Counted from the first letter of the stretch, positions 1 to 8,861 are shown. The stretch is 64,000 bases of DNA from an uncultured Eubacteriales bacterium (GCA_934394855.1 CAKRRH010000006.1:1-64000); one strand, 5' to 3'. Notes: a model not told the origin generated them from the letters alone. Made by a program: numbers and translations.

Positions 1-22
1 AAGCTTTTTGAAAGGGGGTTCG

Positions 23-118
23 GGGGATGTCCTTTTTCACGAAAAAGGCATCCCCTGAAAATGTTTTTTAGTTTTGAAAAGAGCGCGAGAGGGACTTTTT
101 ACAAAAAGTCCCTCTCGC
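23..118. repeat. Two palindromes downstream of guaB
   Basis: Two separate stem-loops are visible. At 23-55, GGGGATG(T)CCTTTTTC pairs with GAAAAAGGCATCCCC. At 85-118 a perfect 16-bp stem (GCGAGAGGGACTTTTT and its complement) closes on a 2-nt loop. Both have a TTTTT/AAAAA core inside G/C-rich outer arms, like the hairpins at 50442-50789. They lie behind the guaB stop codon on its strand and may end its transcript, but the uridine tracts after them are short, so they may equally be copies of a dispersed palindrome. Confidence 0.7.
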
Positions 119-139
119 ATAAATACACAATATTCTACT

Positions 140-1612
140 TTACGAACCTGTTGAATAGTTCGGAGATTCTTTAGTGATGCTGATGTCGTGCGGATGGCTT
201 TCTTTAAGACCTGCGTTAGTGATTCTGACAAATCTTGAACGCTCCTGGAGTTCGGGGATTGTCTGGCAGCCGCAATAGCCCATACCTGAACGAATGCCGC
301 CGATCATCTGGAAGATTGTTTCCGAAAGCTGTCCCTTATAAGGCACACGACCCTCGACGCCCTCCGGAACAAGCTTTTTAGCGTCTTCCTGGAAATATCT
401 GTCCTTGCTGCCGTTGTTCATTGCCGCAATAGAACCCATTCCGCGATATACCTTAAAGCGTCTGCCCTGATAGATTTCAGTATCTCCGGGTGACTCCTCA
501 CAACCTGCAAAGAGCGAACCGATCATGCAGACATTTGCGCCTGCCGCAAGTGCTTTAACAATATCGCCCGAATATTTGATACCGCCGTCTGCGATTACCG
601 GGATATTATATTTAGCCGCAACGCAAGCAACATCATATACTGCCGAGATCTGAGGAACACCGATGCCCGCAATGATTCGGGTAGTGCAGATTGAACCCGG
701 TCCGATGCCGACTTTGAGCGCGTCTGCGCCTGCTTTGATAAGATCCTCTGCCGCTTCTGCTGTTGCGATGTTACCTGCAATAACCTGAGCGTCAGGATAT
801 TTTTTCTTAATGTTTTTAACCGCTTCGAGAATGTTTTTGCTGTGTCCGTGAGCTGAGTCAAGCGACAAAACATCTGCCTGAGCCTCAACTAGTGCGTCAA
901 CACGATCCATCATGTTGTGAGTAACGCCGATTGCGGCACCGCAAAGAAGTCTTCCGTCGTTGTCACGAGCCGAATTAGGATAGCGAACGGCTTTCTCAAT
1001 GTCTTTAATTGTGATAAGACCTTTGAGGTTGAAATTGTCGTCAACGATCGGCAATTTCTCGATTTTGTGCGAACGCAAAATTTCCTGAGCCTCAACAAGC
1101 GTCGTTCCGACAGGAGCGGTTACAAGATGATCCTTTGTCATGACCTCTTTGATTTTAACATTAAAGTCGGTCATGAATCTCAAATCACGGTTTGTGATGA
1201 TTCCGACAAGCTTGCCGTTTTCGCAAATCGGCACACCCGAAATCTTATATTTTGCCATAAGCTCGTTAGCGTCATAGACATAATGTTCGGGAGAAAGGAA
1301 AAACGGATTGACGATTACGCCGTTTTCCGAGCGTTTTACTTTGTCAACTTCGTCAAACTGCTGTTCAATCGACATATTCTTATGAATGATACCGATTCCG
1401 CCTTCACGAGCAATTGCAATCGCCATGCCCGATTCCGTAACGGTATCCATAGCGGCGGTCATGAGCGGGGTGTTCAGTTTGATTTTCTGTGTAAGGTTGG
1501 TTGTGAGAATGATGTCTTTCGGAATTACCTCGGAATATGAGGGAACCAAGAGTACATCGTCGAAGGTCAAGCCTTCTTTAATGAATTTTTTCTGAGCGTC
1601 AGTATTCAGCAT
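140..1612 (-). CDS. guaB: IMP dehydrogenase
   Basis: Oxidises IMP to XMP with NAD+, the first committed step of GMP synthesis in the cytoplasm. The 490-residue length is normal. The N-terminus (KEGLTFDDVLLVPSYSEV) is typical. A pair of CBS domains interrupts the barrel at about residues 100-210. The catalytic loop GIGPGSICTTR places the nucleophilic cysteine near residue 309. I start it at the ATG at 1612 because a GGGAGG site lies just upstream. A longer open frame reaching 1804 would add 64 residues unlike any IMPDH and would run through the promoter. It has a near-consensus promoter of its own and no purine riboswitch in its short leader. Confidence 0.97.
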   Translation of the reverse strand: MLNTDAQKKFIKEGLTFDDVLLVPSYSEVIPKDIILTTNLTQKIKLNTPLMTAAMDTVTESGMAIAIAREGGIGIIHKNMSIEQQFDEVDKVKRSENGVIVNPFFLSPEHYVYDANELMAKYKISGVPICENGKLVGIITNRDLRFMTDFNVKIKEVMTKDHLVTAPVGTTLVEAQEILRSHKIEKLPIVDDNFNLKGLITIKDIEKAVRYPNSARDNDGRLLCGAAIGVTHNMMDRVDALVEAQADVLSLDSAHGHSKNILEAVKNIKKKYPDAQVIAGNIATAEAAEDLIKAGADALKVGIGPGSICTTRIIAGIGVPQISAVYDVACVAAKYNIPVIADGGIKYSGDIVKALAAGANVCMIGSLFAGCEESPGDTEIYQGRRFKVYRGMGSIAAMNNGSKDRYFQEDAKKLVPEGVEGRVPYKGQLSETIFQMIGGIRSGMGYCGCQTIPELQERSRFVRITNAGLKESHPHDISITKESPNYSTGS

Positions 1613-1670
1613 GAAATCTACCTCCCGATATTTGAAACACTTATAACAGGTATTAAAATTTATTATATCA

Positions 1671-1699
1671 ATTATATCACCGCATTTTTGAAAAGTCAA
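1671..1699 (-). promoter_or_regulatory. Sigma-A promoter of guaB
   Basis: On the minus strand, TTGACT (1694-1699) and TATAAT (1671-1676) are separated by 17 bases, about 60 bases before the guaB start. This is a near-perfect housekeeping promoter. Confidence 0.85.
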
Positions 1700-1842
1700 C
1701 CGAAAACCGCATGAAATCGGCAAAAAATGACTTCGTTTTTGCTTTTTTGTCAGATGATATATTTTTTCATGTTTATTATTTGATTTTTTGATGATTTTTT
1801 GCAAAATGGAATAATTTTTTTATTATTTTTTGCGATTGCTTA

Positions 1843-1871
1843 TTCCATTTTTCGCCCAAAGATGATATAAT
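1843..1871 (+). promoter_or_regulatory. Possible promoter of the rlmB cluster
   Basis: A TATAAT at 1866-1871 stands 57 bases before rlmB, 17 bases after a poor -35 hexamer (TTCCAT, 1843-1848). The rest of the 316-base divergent gap between guaB and rlmB is AT-rich and shows only the two promoters. Confidence 0.5.
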
Positions 1872-1928
1872 GTATCTTGATAAGTTATTTTTTGATAAAA
1901 TGAGATTTTTAAGGGGTATTTTTAGAAA

Positions 1929-2696
1929 ATGGCATACGCTCCGAATGATAATTTTGAAAGCGATATTATAGCAGGCAGAAACGCAGTGGCTGAGGTCGTT
2001 CGTTCCGGCCGTGAAATTGAATATATCATGGTGGCAAAGGGCGCGGGCGGCTCTCTTTTGCCGATAATCGCACAGTGCAGACAAATGGGTCTGACGGTTA
2101 AGGAAATGCCGAGAAACAAGCTTGACCTTAAACTGCCGGGCGTTAATCATCAAGGAATTGCGGCGGTCGTTTCGTCAGCCGAATATTCAACGGTCGAGGA
2201 CATAATCGAGCGTGCAAACGACCTTGAAAACAAGGCGATTTTGGTGCTTGATGAAATTGCCGACCCTCATAATCTCGGCGCAATAATCAGAACGGCGGAG
2301 GCTGCGGGAATTGCAGGAATCATCATCCCGAAACGCAGAAGCGCAGGGCTTAATTCCACAGTCGCAAAGGTGGCTGTCGGCGCAGTTGAATATGTTCCGG
2401 TTGCACGGGTTGCAAACATCGCCTCAACGCTTGAAAAGCTCAAAGAACACGGCTATTGGGTATATGGCGCAGACATGGACGGAGAAGATATTTATCAAAC
2501 CGACATGAGCGGCAAAAGCGCAATCGTGATCGGTTCGGAGGGCTTTGGAATTTCAAGACTTGTGAAGGAAAAATGCGATGTGATCGTGAAGATCCCGATG
2601 TTCGGAAAAATCAATTCTTTAAATGCATCTGTTGCCGCAGGAATCATGGTCTATGAGACCGTGCGGCGCATTTGTGAGAAAAAAAGAAAGGAGTAA
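1929..2696 (+). CDS. rlmB: 23S rRNA 2'-O-ribose methyltransferase, TrmH/SpoU family
   Basis: A SPOUT-class enzyme that transfers a methyl group from S-adenosylmethionine to a ribose 2'-OH; the RlmB branch acts on G2251 (E. coli numbering) of 23S rRNA. The 255-residue protein has an N-terminal substrate-binding domain (about residues 10-85). The three TrmH motifs follow: VLDEIADPHNLGAIIRT with N115 and R121, IGSEGFG near 201, and IPMFGKINSLNAS near 222-234. The family has many close paralogues with different targets, so the exact base is inferred. Its stop lies 3 bases before the next ATG, so it heads an operon with the P-type ATPase-like gene. Confidence 0.9.
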   Translation: MAYAPNDNFESDIIAGRNAVAEVVRSGREIEYIMVAKGAGGSLLPIIAQCRQMGLTVKEMPRNKLDLKLPGVNHQGIAAVVSSAEYSTVEDIIERANDLENKAILVLDEIADPHNLGAIIRTAEAAGIAGIIIPKRRSAGLNSTVAKVAVGAVEYVPVARVANIASTLEKLKEHGYWVYGADMDGEDIYQTDMSGKSAIVIGSEGFGISRLVKEKCDVIVKIPMFGKINSLNASVAAGIMVYETVRRICEKKRKE

Positions 2697-2699
2697 ATC

Positions 2700-5639
2700 A
2701 TGGCTGACAGTAAATATCCGAAAGAGTCGTTTTCGGTTGATGATATTTTAAACGAAGTTCGTGCGATGAAGTCAAAAACAATGCCTGAACCGATTAAAAC
2801 ATCTGCGGTGCCGAAGGCTGAAAAGACAGCTGAAAAAACGGCTGATAAAAATGATGAAAATATCATTGAAAAGGCAAAAAAAGAATCGGATAATTTGGAA
2901 ATGGCGGCAAAAATCGCCGATGAGGTAATTGCCGTGTCGGAAGACAAGCATTCATATAAGCACGGTCCGTCAATGATTACTCCCGATGAAATATCAAACG
3001 GCTTTGACAGCGGTTCAATTCATGTTAACAACAAGCACACGCCGAATGTTATGACGGCTGACGAGGTGCGCAAAATCAAGATAAAAACAACCGAAGATAA
3101 ACCGGAAAAGCAAAATGTTGCATTTGAAAAGACGGATAAAAAGGACATTGAAGCCGAGAATGATAAGCTGAAGCAATTTTTTTCAAAAACAACCGAGAGT
3201 ACATATGTCGGTGACAAGGATAAGGCTAAACGCCAAATCGACGCACTTTTTGAAGATGATGAAAACGCAGTAAGCGGTCCGGTTTTTAATAAGAAAAAGC
3301 GAAATGCAAATGTGTTGAGCCCTGAGGAGATAATGAATTCGACGGCGGTCGGGGTTAAAGGCAAAAAGACAGAGCCGAATCATGATGATTCTTTTAAAGC
3401 TACCGAACAAACCGAAACGGCGGCTGAATATCATGAAGAAACAAAGGCGGAGCGAAAAGCAAGGCTGAAAGAGGAGCGGGAGAATGAAAAAATCCGCCGT
3501 TCCGAGGAAAAAGCGAGAAGAGAGGTCGAGCGGCATCTTTCAAAAAGCAAGGCAAGAGTTGAAGAGCCTGTTGTAAAAACCGAACCGACGGCCGTTGCGC
3601 CTGTGTCTGCAAATAATGACGCTTTGCCGAAAGATGAAAGCGCAAAACAGGCAAAAGAGCCAAAGGCAGAGCGAAAAAAGAAAAATCGTCGAAAAAAGGA
3701 AACCGCCGAGCCGCAAAAGGTGAATTCGATTCCGATAATCGACGAAAAAACAGGAACAAAGGTTGCGGATTTTTCGGGTGTTGAGATCCCGAAATCAGCG
3801 CCGAAATATGAAGAAAAAATCGTTAAACAGAATTTCCGTGCAATCAGAGCAGGCAAAATCGAGTTCGATAAAACTGACGAGGACAGCAATAAAAAAGATG
3901 ATGTAATCGACGATTATCGAACAATCGACGATGCGGAATCGGTCAGAGTCGGACTTGACGCAAAAATTGCCTCACTTTCAAGCAAATCCGCATTCACCCT
4001 TTTGATGTTCGTTTTGCTTGCAATATTTACTCTCTTGCCGTGTCTCGGCGTCAATCTTCCGACGCTCATAAGCCCGGAACAAAATGTTACGGCATATCTT
4101 TCGATTAACCTTGTTCTGTTTATCGTCACGGTGATCATAAATGCAAAAACGGTTGTAAACGGACTGTTTTCGCTCATCAGGTTGAAACCCGACATTGATA
4201 CTGCCGTCAGCCTTTCGACTGTTGCGGCGCTTGTCCAGTCGATTTTGGCGCTATATTTGCCAAACAGCTTTGCGCAGGGCAAGGGCTATTTATTCACGGC
4301 GGTTGCGGCGGCAGCGTTATATTTTAATCTCCGCGGCAAAAAGTGTATGTTCACACGGGTTCGCAGCAATTTTGAGCTTGTTGCGACAACAGGCGTAAAA
4401 CAAAGCTGTTTTGCGCTGAAAAGCGGCAGAAATAAATTTATTGTTGACAACGAAGCAATCGGCAAAACGACGATTTCATGCTCACGCCCGGTGCTTAATC
4501 TTCATGATTATCTTTACAACTCATTTTGTGAGGACAGTGCAGACAGAATGAACATGATTTTGGCACCGATCGGTCTGATCGTCGCAATCATCACAGGCTG
4601 CGTTGCATATTATTTTAACGGCGACATGATGAATGCAGTCGGAACGGTTGCGGTCGTTACCGCAATGTTCGTGCCGTTGACATCGGTTCTCGCAACAAAC
4701 CGTCCGCTGAAAAGCGCCGGCAAAAAGGTAAGAGAATTCGGCGGATTGCTTTCGGGATATAATGCAATCGAGGATTTCTCCGATGTTGAATATGCGGTCA
4801 TCAATGATGAAGATATGTTCCCGTCGGGCACGGTCGAGCTTTTGCAGTTAAAATCTGTGGGCGACGCTTCAATCGATGATGTAATAATGGACGCGGCGGC
4901 GCTTGTGATTGCGGCAGGCGGTCCGCTTGCAGATGTGTTTGACCGCATGATCGAAGGAAGAAGCAAGAGTCTTAAACCCGTCAGCGGAATAATGTATACA
5001 GACGGAGTCGGACTGAGCGGCTCGGTCGGATTTGACACAATTTCGGTCGGCAACAGAGCAATGATCGAAAAAACAGGCGACATCAATCTTCCCGACATTG
5101 AAATGGAAAGAAAGATTAAAAGAAATAACTGTTTTGCGGTATATATCGCAAGAAACGATGAGCTTTGCGGTATGCTTGTGGTAAAATATAACGAGAAAGA
5201 GCCGGAAATGTCGCAGCAGCTGCAGAGATTAACTCAAAACGGCGTGACATTGCTTGTCAAAACGAGCGACCCGAATGTAACTGAATCGCTTGTCAGATCA
5301 ACATTCTCACTCGGTGAAAATACCGTCAAGATCATGCCGGCACATTCTGTTAAGGTATATGAAGAATTTACCGCAGCAAGAGAAAGCGGAGATTCGGTAA
5401 TTGCCCATCAAAATTCGCTGACAGGCTATGCGGCGGCTCTTGTTGCGGCAAAACGCCTAAAACTGAAGCTGACTCTTGCAATCGTTTTGCAGACAATCGG
5501 CACAGTTCTCGGAGCGGCATTTTGCGTATTTATGTCGCTGACAGTGGGCTATGCGGCAATCGTTCCGACAACGTTGCTCGGCTATCAGCTGATCTGTGCG
5601 ATTTTGACGCTGGTAATTCCGTCATTTCGCAAGGTTTAA
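2700..5639 (+). CDS. Large membrane protein resembling a P-type ATPase with its catalytic motifs lost
   Basis: A 979-residue protein in two parts. Residues 1 to about 410 are highly charged (Lys/Glu-rich), repetitive and probably disordered or coiled. The rest has about eight membrane segments and soluble loops laid out like a heavy-metal P-type ATPase. The motifs needed for pumping are altered. After the sixth segment, where the CPC metal motif should be, it reads TAMFVPLTSVLATN. The phosphorylation motif DKTGT falls where AVINDEDMFPSG stands (about residues 698-709), with Asn in the Asp position. TGD is TSD, and GDGxND is not recognisable. A hinge-like G-D-x-x-x-x-G-x-L-V-V-K stretch and the final two segments remain. 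I infer a non-catalytic descendant of a pump; its role is unknown. It sits 3 bases after rlmB and 43 bases before an LCP-like gene. Confidence 0.6.
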   Translation: MADSKYPKESFSVDDILNEVRAMKSKTMPEPIKTSAVPKAEKTAEKTADKNDENIIEKAKKESDNLEMAAKIADEVIAVSEDKHSYKHGPSMITPDEISNGFDSGSIHVNNKHTPNVMTADEVRKIKIKTTEDKPEKQNVAFEKTDKKDIEAENDKLKQFFSKTTESTYVGDKDKAKRQIDALFEDDENAVSGPVFNKKKRNANVLSPEEIMNSTAVGVKGKKTEPNHDDSFKATEQTETAAEYHEETKAERKARLKEERENEKIRRSEEKARREVERHLSKSKARVEEPVVKTEPTAVAPVSANNDALPKDESAKQAKEPKAERKKKNRRKKETAEPQKVNSIPIIDEKTGTKVADFSGVEIPKSAPKYEEKIVKQNFRAIRAGKIEFDKTDEDSNKKDDVIDDYRTIDDAESVRVGLDAKIASLSSKSAFTLLMFVLLAIFTLLPCLGVNLPTLISPEQNVTAYLSINLVLFIVTVIINAKTVVNGLFSLIRLKPDIDTAVSLSTVAALVQSILALYLPNSFAQGKGYLFTAVAAAALYFNLRGKKCMFTRVRSNFELVATTGVKQSCFALKSGRNKFIVDNEAIGKTTISCSRPVLNLHDYLYNSFCEDSADRMNMILAPIGLIVAIITGCVAYYFNGDMMNAVGTVAVVTAMFVPLTSVLATNRPLKSAGKKVREFGGLLSGYNAIEDFSDVEYAVINDEDMFPSGTVELLQLKSVGDASIDDVIMDAAALVIAAGGPLADVFDRMIEGRSKSLKPVSGIMYTDGVGLSGSVGFDTISVGNRAMIEKTGDINLPDIEMERKIKRNNCFAVYIARNDELCGMLVVKYNEKEPEMSQQLQRLTQNGVTLLVKTSDPNVTESLVRSTFSLGENTVKIMPAHSVKVYEEFTAARESGDSVIAHQNSLTGYAAALVAAKRLKLKLTLAIVLQTIGTVLGAAFCVFMSLTVGYAAIVPTTLLGYQLICAILTLVIPSFRKV

Positions 5640-5682
5640 CTAACATCATTTATATTATCTATTGAAAAGAGGCTTGGGATAA

Positions 5683-6549
5683 ATGCAAAAAAACACCTAT
5701 TCCGCAAAGCACAGCTCAACAAAGCTTACAAAGGCGCTTTTGTGCATAATTTGGATTCTCATAATCGCAGTATTAGTCAGCATTGGCGTTGTGTTCACCC
5801 AAAAGGCAATGCAGATTGACGGAAAGGCGGACGCCGAGAAATCAAGCGGTGCGGAGATTAACAGCACGGTGCTGACAGTGGTCTATGATGATACATATTC
5901 CAAAACCGTTCCCGGATTCATTCTTCTTAATTTTAATTCAAATTCGGGTGCAATTTCGGTCGCTTCGATCCCTGCCGATGTTAAATCAAAGGTCAACGAA
6001 AAAAGCGGAACGCTTTTTGAACAATATAAATACGGCGGAATAATTCAGGTGAAAAATGCGCTTGAGTCGCTTTGTGACATTAAGATCGACCATTATTTGC
6101 AGATCGAGTGCGAGCTTCTTTCAAGCGTTGCCGACATAATGGGCACGGTGGAATATAATGTTCCCGACAAAATGTATCAAAAAAGCGACGGCGGAGCGAT
6201 CTTGTGCGACATTAAAAAAGGAAAGCAGTCGCTCGGCGCTCAGCAGTTTACCGAATTTTTCAGATATGGCGGCTGGAATTACAGCGAAAAGGCTGATAAT
6301 CTTGCAAAGCTGACTCGGGCGATGATAAATACATATTCAACTGAGGAAAAGGCGCAGAAAATCCCGACGCTGTTTTCGGAAACCGCAACCGAGCTTTATA
6401 CCGACATATCGGTGATTGGCGCAAATGAGCTTTCGTCCTCATATAATGATTTTATGGTGCTTAAATCAACGGCTGCCGAAATTTCAATCGTTGAGGATAA
6501 CGGTGTTTTGAGCGAAAAATCACTCAAAAACATCAAAAATATATTTTGA
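5683..6549 (+). CDS. LytR-CpsA-Psr (LCP)-like membrane protein lacking catalytic arginines
   Basis: A 288-residue protein with one N-terminal membrane segment (about residues 17-40) and an extracytoplasmic domain. The domain follows the LCP pattern: LLNFNSNSGAISVASIPAD, then YGG...VKNALESL..IKIDHYLQIE and GAQQFTEFFRYGGW. Active LCP enzymes attach wall polymers to peptidoglycan and use conserved arginines in the SIPRD and YvRyR motifs. Here these read SIPAD and FFRYGG, and the later D-x-x-R-x-x-R-Q stretch is ADNLAKLTR. It therefore looks like a divergent, perhaps non-enzymatic, member. It lies between the P-type ATPase-like gene and the DivIVA-like gene, all on one strand. Confidence 0.6.
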   Translation: MQKNTYSAKHSSTKLTKALLCIIWILIIAVLVSIGVVFTQKAMQIDGKADAEKSSGAEINSTVLTVVYDDTYSKTVPGFILLNFNSNSGAISVASIPADVKSKVNEKSGTLFEQYKYGGIIQVKNALESLCDIKIDHYLQIECELLSSVADIMGTVEYNVPDKMYQKSDGGAILCDIKKGKQSLGAQQFTEFFRYGGWNYSEKADNLAKLTRAMINTYSTEEKAQKIPTLFSETATELYTDISVIGANELSSSYNDFMVLKSTAAEISIVEDNGVLSEKSLKNIKNIF

Positions 6550-6569
6550 CAAAAGGGGAGAGCGAGAAG

Positions 6570-7466
6570 ATGAGCGAGGCAGGAGAAAACGGAGTATTTC
6601 GCAGTAAGGTATTCGGCGGATTCGATAAAAAACAGGTTTTTGCATTTTTTAACGAATTGAAACGGCAGTTTGGCGTTGAAAAAGAGGATCTCCAAAAGGA
6701 AAATAAACGGCTGCTCGACGAAAACGAACAGGCGAAGGCCAAAATCGAAGAATTGAGCGACAGCTTGGTTAAATTGGAAAATGAGCAAAACGACACCTTG
6801 CAGGCATTAAACCGGCTTCAAAACGATTTGGCAAAGCGAGTTGACGACGCAAGCGACAAATTGCGTGAAAGCATTGACGAAAATGCCAAAATCAAAACAG
6901 GATATGACAAGCTAAGCAATGATTATGCGGAGCTCAAAGACATCTGCATTCGCTTAAAGGAGTCAAATGCGGCAACGCTTGCGGAATATGAAAAGCTGAA
7001 AAGCGACAATGTTCTTTTGGCGCAAAGCACAAAGAAAATGATGAATCAGCTTGAGGCGGCTGACAACCGAGCAAAATTTTATGAACAGAGCAACAAAGAG
7101 CTGATTTTGGAAATTGAGCGGCTAAAGGGAATCAGCAAATCGCTCAGCGAGCGGCTTCGTGAGAACGACAGCAGAGAAAGCTATCGTCAGAGATATGATG
7201 ATCTGACTCAAAAGGTGCTAAGCACGCAGTCGGAAATCAGCGCACTTAAAAATATTTTGGACGATGAACATGACCGCCGTGAAAAGCTGGAAGCGGCGCT
7301 TGACGAGCTTGATAATATTGATATTTCAAAATACAGCAAAACAGAGACTGATGATTCAAAAGATGACGAGGGTGATGATTTCACCGTTGAAGCACAGTCT
7401 GACAGCGACATAATCGAGCAGATCAAACAGCAGATAAACGATGCCGACAGGCTTTTGGGACTTTGA
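6570..7466 (+). CDS. DivIVA-domain-like coiled-coil protein
   Basis: A 298-residue cytoplasmic protein. Its N-terminus, with FRSKVFGGFDKKQVFAFFNEL, resembles the membrane-binding start of DivIVA/GpsB proteins (F-x-G-Y-D-x-x-E-V-x-x-F). Most of the rest is heptad-rich coiled coil (about residues 35-260), ending in an acidic tail. DivIVA proteins mark curved membrane at poles and septa and recruit division or wall enzymes. The ATG at 6570 is chosen because GGGGAG lies 9 bases upstream; a TTG at 6546 would precede that site. It belongs to the same run as the LCP-like gene, which supports an envelope or division role, but the partner is unknown. Confidence 0.65.
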   Translation: MSEAGENGVFRSKVFGGFDKKQVFAFFNELKRQFGVEKEDLQKENKRLLDENEQAKAKIEELSDSLVKLENEQNDTLQALNRLQNDLAKRVDDASDKLRESIDENAKIKTGYDKLSNDYAELKDICIRLKESNAATLAEYEKLKSDNVLLAQSTKKMMNQLEAADNRAKFYEQSNKELILEIERLKGISKSLSERLRENDSRESYRQRYDDLTQKVLSTQSEISALKNILDDEHDRREKLEAALDELDNIDISKYSKTETDDSKDDEGDDFTVEAQSDSDIIEQIKQQINDADRLLGL

Positions 7467-7515
7467 TTTTGTCGTTTTTGACAATCATTATTTTAAATCG
7501 GGTGGATTAGTTAAA

Positions 7516-8043
7516 GTGGAATATAGGCTTACGACCGAAAACTTAAAAGAAAAAATCAAAAATCTTGCCGCAGGAGACAGGGTGCTGCTTTCAGGCACGG
7601 TATATACTTCCCGTGACGCGGCTCATAAACGGATTTTTGAGCTGATTGACAAGGGCGAGCGCTTGCCCTATGACATTGACGGCGCCGTAATTTATTATGC
7701 GGGTCCGACCCCGACGCCAAAGGGGCTTGCAATCGGTTCATGCGGTCCGACGACCTCAGGCAGAATGGATCCATATGCGCCGAAGCTTCTTGATATGGGA
7801 CTTGCGGCGATGATTGGCAAGGGCGGCAGAAAGCCGGCGGTAGTTGACGCAATCGTCCGCAATAAAGCGATATATTTTTGTGCAATCGGCGGCTGCGGTG
7901 CGTTGGCTTCAAAATGCATCACTTCATGTGAGGTCATTGCCTTTGACGATTTGGGCTGTGAGTCGGTGAAGCGGCTCATCCTCAAGGATTTTCCGCTGAT
8001 TGTCGGAATTGCCCCCGACGGCTCATCATTGTTTAAAGATTAA
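7516..8043 (+). CDS. Class I fumarase/tartrate dehydratase beta-type subunit
   Basis: About 175 residues matching the beta (C-terminal) domain of iron-sulfur fumarase or L-tartrate dehydratase: AGDRVLLSGTVYTSRDAAHKR, then YYAGPTPTP, GPTTSGRMDPYAP and IGKGG. In two-subunit enzymes this part completes the active site, while the alpha subunit holds the 4Fe-4S cluster. No alpha subunit is encoded nearby, so the substrate (fumarate or tartrate) cannot be told. I choose the GTG at 7516, preceded by GGTGG. An upstream ATG at 7441 would overlap the previous gene by 26 bases and add residues without family resemblance. It ends the five-gene plus-strand run. Confidence 0.8.
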   Translation: MEYRLTTENLKEKIKNLAAGDRVLLSGTVYTSRDAAHKRIFELIDKGERLPYDIDGAVIYYAGPTPTPKGLAIGSCGPTTSGRMDPYAPKLLDMGLAAMIGKGGRKPAVVDAIVRNKAIYFCAIGGCGALASKCITSCEVIAFDDLGCESVKRLILKDFPLIVGIAPDGSSLFKD

Positions 8044-8060
8044 AATTTAATGAATACAAA

Positions 8061-8103
8061 AAACATCCTTTGTAATGCAAGTCGCATTACGAAGGATGTT
8101 TTT
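8061..8103. terminator. Bidirectional terminator between the fumarase-type gene and thiT
   Basis: A long stem (AAACATCCTT.GTAATGC with GCATTAC.AAGGATGTTT, one mismatch) with a 5-base loop is flanked by A and T runs. It lies between two converging genes, so it can serve both. Confidence 0.85.
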
Positions 8104-8118
8104 ACATAGAAGGATATA

Positions 8119-8775
8119 TTATTTGAGTTCCTTTTTGCCTGTTATAGCCGGGATATTTCCGACGATAGCTGCACCGATTGCGGTGAGGATAATTTCAGGA
8201 ATCATATACATTCCGTTGTAGATTACCGAATAAAGCAAAGCAAGACCTGCGCCGGAATATTGTTTCAAAACATCTGCGCCGAATCCGCCGCCCATTACAT
8301 CTGTGAAGAACCACTCTGCATATGAGCCGAAGAAGATTGCACCTGAGATGATGTGTGTCAAATATCTTGCGCTTACCGCAATGATTGAGCCGAGAGTAAG
8401 TGCAACGGGAGCGCTTGAATGTTTGCGGAAGAGACCGCCGAGGCAAAGCACGGTATATGCAACGAGATAATCAAGTAAGCAGATGAGCAATGCTCTCCAC
8501 CATATCTGCTGATTGTCGCCCGGCATGAAAAAGCTTGAAACGGTGTTAAAACCGCAGAGCATTTGGAGAACCGCATAAACAAGAGATGAGAAAAATCCCC
8601 ATTTTACGCCATAGCGATATGCGATAAGAATGATAGGCAGCATGCTCATGATTGTGATTCCGCCGCCCTGAGGGAGTCTGAACGGCTGGAAAAGTGAAAG
8701 AACCGTTGCAAGCGCAATGAATACGGCGCTCAAAACCAAGCGTTGAGTGTCTACTTTTTTTGTTGTTTTGTCCAT
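8119..8775 (-). CDS. thiT: Thiamine-specific S component of an ECF transporter
   Basis: A 218-residue hydrophobic protein with six predicted membrane segments. ThiT binds thiamine and works with the shared EcfA/A'/T energy module, which is not in this window. It matches the family's layout: LVLSAVFIALATVLSLF at the start, then GG-I-T-x-M-S-M-L-P near residue 40, and GGxFG later. The ATG at 8775 is used because AGGAGG lies at 8789-8794. A longer frame to 8847 would run into the riboswitch terminator. The TPP riboswitch directly upstream strongly supports the thiamine assignment and predicts repression when thiamine pyrophosphate is plentiful. Confidence 0.93.
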   Translation of the reverse strand: MDKTTKKVDTQRLVLSAVFIALATVLSLFQPFRLPQGGGITIMSMLPIILIAYRYGVKWGFFSSLVYAVLQMLCGFNTVSSFFMPGDNQQIWWRALLICLLDYLVAYTVLCLGGLFRKHSSAPVALTLGSIIAVSARYLTHIISGAIFFGSYAEWFFTDVMGGGFGADVLKQYSGAGLALLYSVIYNGMYMIPEIILTAIGAAIVGNIPAITGKKELK

Positions 8776-8810
8776 AATATTTTTTTGACCTCCTAAATTT
8801 CTTGCAAAAT

Positions 8811-8852
8811 AAAAAACGCCTTGCCCATTTGGATTTATCCAAAGCAAAACGC
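8811..8852 (-). terminator. Terminator of the TPP riboswitch
   Basis: On the minus strand CGTTTTGCTTTGG pairs with CCAAA...GCAAGGCG (two G-U pairs), followed by TTTTTTATTTT. The stem's 5' arm (GCGTTTT) could instead pair with AAACG just downstream of the TPP core, which would form an antiterminator. Confidence 0.85.
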
Positions 8853-8861
8853 TTGTTTATA

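Noticed and set aside
1613..1670. A purine or guanine riboswitch before guaB
   Set aside because: The leader is only about 55 bases and lacks the conserved purine-box loops.
1613..1804. Longer N-terminus for IMP dehydrogenase
   Set aside because: The extra 64 residues do not match the family and would span a consensus promoter; the inner ATG has a strong ribosome binding site.
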